8,001 nt of DNA from Microcaldota archaeon (GTDB lineage Archaea > Micrarchaeota > Micrarchaeia > Micrarchaeales > CABMGC01), in assembly GCA_030040265.1 (NCBI GenBank), contig JASHUB010000066.1:1-8001 (forward strand), written 5' to 3'. Position numbers and translations under genes: made by a program. Shown in pieces: positions 5,606 to 8,001 of the stretch; position 1 is the stretch's first letter; each line of letters begins with the position of its first letter. The notes beneath the pieces were generated by a model. It was given only the letters and a program-made list of their open reading frames with translations, ran no database searches and had not been told where the DNA came from.

Positions 5606-6700
5606 CCTGCTCCTCAGGAAGAAGCGCCGCAGCATCACTGTCGGCCTGTCCATGTCCCCATACCTGCTCAGGAACCCGTCCATTCCGAGCGCGTTCATTA
5701 TGCCTAGCATCCTTCCGAACCCGCGCGTGCCGAACTTCGAGTAAAGCCTGTTCACGAACGCGTGCATCTTTATGTCTGGCATGAACAGCTTCCTGAACCT
5801 CTTCTCATAAGCGTCCAGGCTCGCGCCGCTCTCAATGTGGTCCTTTACCGCATCGGCCGCCATCATTGCCGCGTGCCCTCCGAATATTATTCCGCCTCCG
5901 GTGGACGGCTTTATCTGGCCTGCCGCGTCGCCCACGAGCAGCACCTCCTGTTCCGCGTCGACGATCCTCTTCCTGAGCTGCATCGGTATTATGCATGCGG
6001 CGCCGTCCAGCATCCTGGCTCCGTCCAGCACTTTGGCTACATCCGGTGTCTTCACGAACCTGTCGAAAGCCGCCTTGGCGTTGCCGTGCCCAGGGTTTAT
6101 CCCTATTCCAACCTCGAGCACGTTCTTCGTGTTTGGGCAGAACCACGCGAAGAAGTCAGGCGCGAGCTCCTTGTCGAAGAAGAGGTCCACCATATCGTCA
6201 AGTCCGGGAACATCATACTCTGCCTTGTAGGTCAGCACGTGCTTCTGCGTGCCACCGAGCCCGAAATGCTTGGCGACGACCGAGACCGGACCGTCCGCCC
6301 CTATAATTATATTGTCCTTATGGAGTTCGGTGAGCGCGCCGGCGTCGACCTTTCGCTCAAGGACCACTTTCGCTCCGGCATCCTCGGCCTCCTGCCTGCA
6401 GATGTCGTTCAGCTTGATCCTGTCAAGCACATGCGCGATCGGCTCCTTGGAACGCACGCTCATAGTCTGGCCCCCGGCGTGTATGCGCGCTCCGGACAGA
6501 GTGTTTGTCACACCACTGTGGTAGCCTATCCCAAGCCCCTTTAGTCCGTTGATCGAAAGGATGCCAGAGGCCCTGACCGGATACCCAAGAACCCTCTTCT
6601 GGTCGTACACTGTCGTTGCCACGCCAAGCCTCGAAAGGCTCCTTGCCGCAATCAGCCCGGACGTGCCCGCACCGACGACAGCAACCATTGACCTAGCCAT
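5600..6700 (-). CDS. FAD-dependent geranylgeranyl reductase family protein
   Basis: A 366-residue flavoprotein of the p-hydroxybenzoate-hydroxylase fold, matching archaeal (di)geranylgeranyl(glycerophospholipid) reductases that saturate the isoprenoid chains of membrane lipids. The N-terminal Rossmann motif is VVGAGTSG (GAGTSG 10-15), with D33 at the ribose-binding position. GADGPVS is at 134-140, and the FAD motif GDAAGQIKPSTGGGI at 257-271. Residues 181-189 (PDFFAWFCP) correspond to the lipid-pocket motif PxxYxWxFP, with Phe for Tyr and Cys for the second Phe. It is slightly shorter than many homologues (about 390-450). ATG 6700 is chosen because a TATA box lies about 24 nt upstream, implying a leaderless mRNA; TTG 6706 and ATG 6688 are alternatives. 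Other members of the family act on chlorophyll or quinone side chains; lipid saturation is the likeliest role in an archaeon. Confidence 0.88.
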   Translation of the reverse strand: MARSMVAVVGAGTSGLIAARSLSRLGVATTVYDQKRVLGYPVRASGILSINGLKGLGIGYHSGVTNTLSGARIHAGGQTMSVRSKEPIAHVLDRIKLNDICRQEAEDAGAKVVLERKVDAGALTELHKDNIIIGADGPVSVVAKHFGLGGTQKHVLTYKAEYDVPGLDDMVDLFFDKELAPDFFAWFCPNTKNVLEVGIGINPGHGNAKAAFDRFVKTPDVAKVLDGARMLDGAACIIPMQLRKRIVDAEQEVLLVGDAAGQIKPSTGGGIIFGGHAAMMAADAVKDHIESGASLDAYEKRFRKLFMPDIKMHAFVNRLYSKFGTRGFGRMLGIMNALGMDGFLSRYGDMDRPTVMLRRFFLRSRA

Positions 6701-6719
6701 TACCAAAACCCAGACATAG

Positions 6720-6728
6720 ATTTAATAA
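6720..6728 (-). promoter_or_regulatory. TATA box of the geranylgeranyl reductase gene
   Basis: On the minus strand this reads TTATTAAAT, with its centre about 24 nt upstream of ATG 6700. No strong ribosome-binding motif precedes that ATG, which fits a leaderless transcript. A second AT-rich stretch at 6734-6743 is a weaker alternative. Confidence 0.55.
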
Positions 6729-6762
6729 CTTGACTTTTAATAAGTATGATAAAGTTATTGCG

Positions 6763-6773
6763 TTTATTATAAA
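6763..6773 (+). promoter_or_regulatory. TATA box of the STT3-like gene
   Basis: TTTATTATAAA is centred at about 6768, which predicts a transcript start near 6793, just at the GGGGGT motif and about 10 nt before GTG 6804. Together with the minus-strand TATA box it makes the 103-bp gap (6701-6803) a divergent promoter region. I see nothing else definite in the gap. Confidence 0.55.
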
Positions 6774-6792
6774 TGCTTTATCTTTCATCAGT

Positions 6793-6798
6793 GGGGGT
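6793..6798 (+). promoter_or_regulatory. Ribosome-binding motif deciding the STT3-like start
   Basis: GGGGGT differs by one base from GGAGGT and lies 5 nt before GTG 6804. It favours GTG 6804 over the first in-frame ATG (6846), which would cut the first hydrophobic segment in two. Confidence 0.5.
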
Positions 6799-6803
6799 AT
6801 CGA

Positions 6804-8001
6804 GTGTCACTAGTTGTCACCATAATTCTGGCGTTCATATCGATCATGGCGCCCGGCTTCTTCCTGGCATTAGCCTTGCTCAAGAAGACCGGCATGAGCA
6901 TGTTCGAGATCGCAGTCATAGGCTTCATATTCGGCCTCGTCTTCCCGTCAACGATGATCTGGCTTGAGTCGTACCTCATACCCGTTTCATCGGCGTTCGC
7001 CTTCTCGTTCAGCCTCTACAACATCAACGTCATCATACTTACCATCATAGGCGTGGTCCTGTCGTTCTGGCAGGGCGCGTTCGCCATAGGCAGCTTCAGG
7101 ATGGGCGACATACGGGAGCGCGTCAGGGGCGAGAGGCAGACGTTCGAGGGAGACTACAGGAAGCGCGTCTCGGAGCTCAGGCAGCGCATCGCGGCCATGA
7201 ACCTCGACATGCACCTGATAAAGAAGCACGAGACGGAGGAGAGCGACCTCGCAAGGAAGCACAGGAACGAGATCGACACGTCGAAGAGCATAGGCAGCGA
7301 GGAGAAGGCCAAGTTGGAGGAGATGCACGAACGGGAGGAAAAGCACCTCATGGAGGAGCACGAGCGCGAGGAGCGCGCGATCCTCGCGGGCAAGGCGCCG
7401 AAGGGCGGCGGGCTGCAGATCAATTACGTCTTCCTCATACTGTTCGCATTGATGCTGTTCACTTTCGCGACGAGGATGCTGAGCATAAGCATCGCGCCGC
7501 ACTTCTTCGAGTTCGACCCATACTTCGACATGATAAACACGCAGCAGATACTCACGTACGGGCAGCAGATCCTCTATGACCATAGCGCGTGGCCCGCAGA
7601 CGTGAATGGGACAATAAGGAGGATCCAGCCGATAGTCCCGTACTTCGAGGCCTACTGGTACGACCTCGCCGGCGCGAACCCCAGCCTCAACATAAACACC
7701 ACGCTGCTCAGCAACGTATCGAGCTTCTATCCCCCGATAGTGGCCGCGCTGCTGGTCTTCACCGTCTTCATATTCATCTATTATGAGTACGGCGCCTTCC
7801 CGGCGCTGGCAGGCGCGGCACTGACCGCGGTGATGCCCACCCTGCTCACGACTTTCATAGCCGGCGAGCAGCTCGTGGAGCCGTGGGGAATCTTCGCCAT
7901 GTTCTTCTTCTACGCGACTTACCTGCTCGCTGTCAAGAACATGAAGGAGACTAGATTTGCCATCCTTGCAGGCGTGGCATTCGCAACGACGTTCCTCGGC
8001 G
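6804..8001 (+). CDS. aglB: STT3/AglB-like oligosaccharyltransferase with an N-terminal coiled-coil extension (3' end outside the window)
   Basis: The first 399 residues of a membrane glycosyltransferase of the STT3 type, which transfers lipid-linked oligosaccharide to Asn in secreted proteins. Residues 1-26, 33-54 and 71-97 are hydrophobic segments. Residues 98-203 form a highly charged, probably coiled-coil stretch with MHEREEKH and EEHEREER repeats. Residues 207-225 are a further membrane segment. Then EFDPYFD (236-242) matches the first acidic motif of the family (yeast EFDPWFNYR). Downstream come PIVPYFEAYWYD, the FYPPIVAALLVF membrane segment, and AGEQLVEPWGIF (353-364), which corresponds to AGSYDNEAIAIF. 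The WWDYG motif would lie beyond the window. GTG 6804 is chosen from the GGGGGT motif; no other in-frame start exists upstream before the stop at 6750. The N-terminal extension is unlike canonical STT3, where the first acidic loop follows the first membrane segment. The family assignment is fairly sure, the precise substrate is not. Confidence 0.75.
   Translation, partial: MSLVVTIILAFISIMAPGFFLALALLKKTGMSMFEIAVIGFIFGLVFPSTMIWLESYLIPVSSAFAFSFSLYNINVIILTIIGVVLSFWQGAFAIGSFRMGDIRERVRGERQTFEGDYRKRVSELRQRIAAMNLDMHLIKKHETEESDLARKHRNEIDTSKSIGSEEKAKLEEMHEREEKHLMEEHEREERAILAGKAPKGGGLQINYVFLILFALMLFTFATRMLSISIAPHFFEFDPYFDMINTQQILTYGQQILYDHSAWPADVNGTIRRIQPIVPYFEAYWYDLAGANPSLNINTTLLSNVSSFYPPIVAALLVFTVFIFIYYEYGAFPALAGAALTAVMPTLLTTFIAGEQLVEPWGIFAMFFFYATYLLAVKNMKETRFAILAGVAFATTFLG

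Noticed and set aside
5762..6544. Plus-strand open frame (260 codons) inside the reductase gene
   Set aside because: The minus strand encodes an intact flavoprotein with FAD motifs; the plus-strand product has no recognisable feature and no promoter.
6773..6967. Small plus-strand open frame (64 codons) starting at ATG 6773
   Set aside because: It overlaps the STT3-like gene in another frame, lies at the expected promoter, and its product looks like a random His/Ser/Leu/Arg mixture.
6987..7583. Minus-strand open frame (198 codons) opposite the STT3-like coiled coil
   Set aside because: It is the complement of Glu/Lys/Arg-rich codons and gives a Leu/Arg/Val-rich string. The plus frame is open for 399 codons with STT3 motifs.

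Overview
The window reads as a GC-rich archaeal chromosome segment. The archaeal assignment rests on an exosome Rrp42 subunit, ribosomal protein L37Ae, the RNA polymerase zinc subunit Rpo12/RpoP, a geranylgeranyl-reductase-like flavoprotein, an STT3/AglB-type oligosaccharyltransferase and a prepilin-like class III signal peptide. TATA-like boxes sit about 24-27 nt upstream of genes that start a transcript, and GGTGA/GTGAT ribosome-binding motifs precede several genes. The N-terminal motif QSAMEYLMTYGW resembles surface proteins I associate with DPANN archaea, Micrarchaeota in particular. That lineage call is only an inference.

Region 1 (1-1152, + strand) is an information-processing cluster: the 3' half of rrp42, rpl37ae, an unrecognised 118-aa gene, and rpoP. 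Rrp42-L37Ae-RpoP is a familiar archaeal gene neighbourhood. The unknown gene is inserted between L37Ae and RpoP, and the usual downstream partners (Brix-domain protein, Pcc1, prefoldin beta) do not follow.

Region 2 (about 1156-3776, + strand) is one large surface-protein gene with its own promoter. It has a prepilin-like signal and hydrophobic stalk, a Ser/Thr-rich linker, a seven-unit NHL/Vgb-like beta-propeller, an Ig/PKD-like domain and a second seven-unit YWTD-like propeller. It is the most unusual gene in the window.

Region 3 (3787-5599, + strand) holds hisS and, 4 nt downstream, a 166-aa gene I cannot name. It meets region 4 (5600-6700, - strand, an FAD-dependent geranylgeranyl-reductase-like gene) tail to tail with no intergenic base. 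The two stop codons form the centre of a 12-bp palindrome.

Region 5 (6701-8001) is a 103-bp divergent promoter region followed by the 5' part of an STT3/AglB-like gene that runs off the window. Its membrane catalytic domain is preceded by three hydrophobic segments and a roughly 100-residue charged coiled coil, and one catalytic acidic motif is non-canonical. The lipid reductase, the STT3-like protein and the pilin-like propeller protein all concern the cell envelope, but nothing in the sequence shows that they act together. Apart from short promoter gaps, the whole window is coding. I saw no tRNA, rRNA, CRISPR array or insertion sequence.
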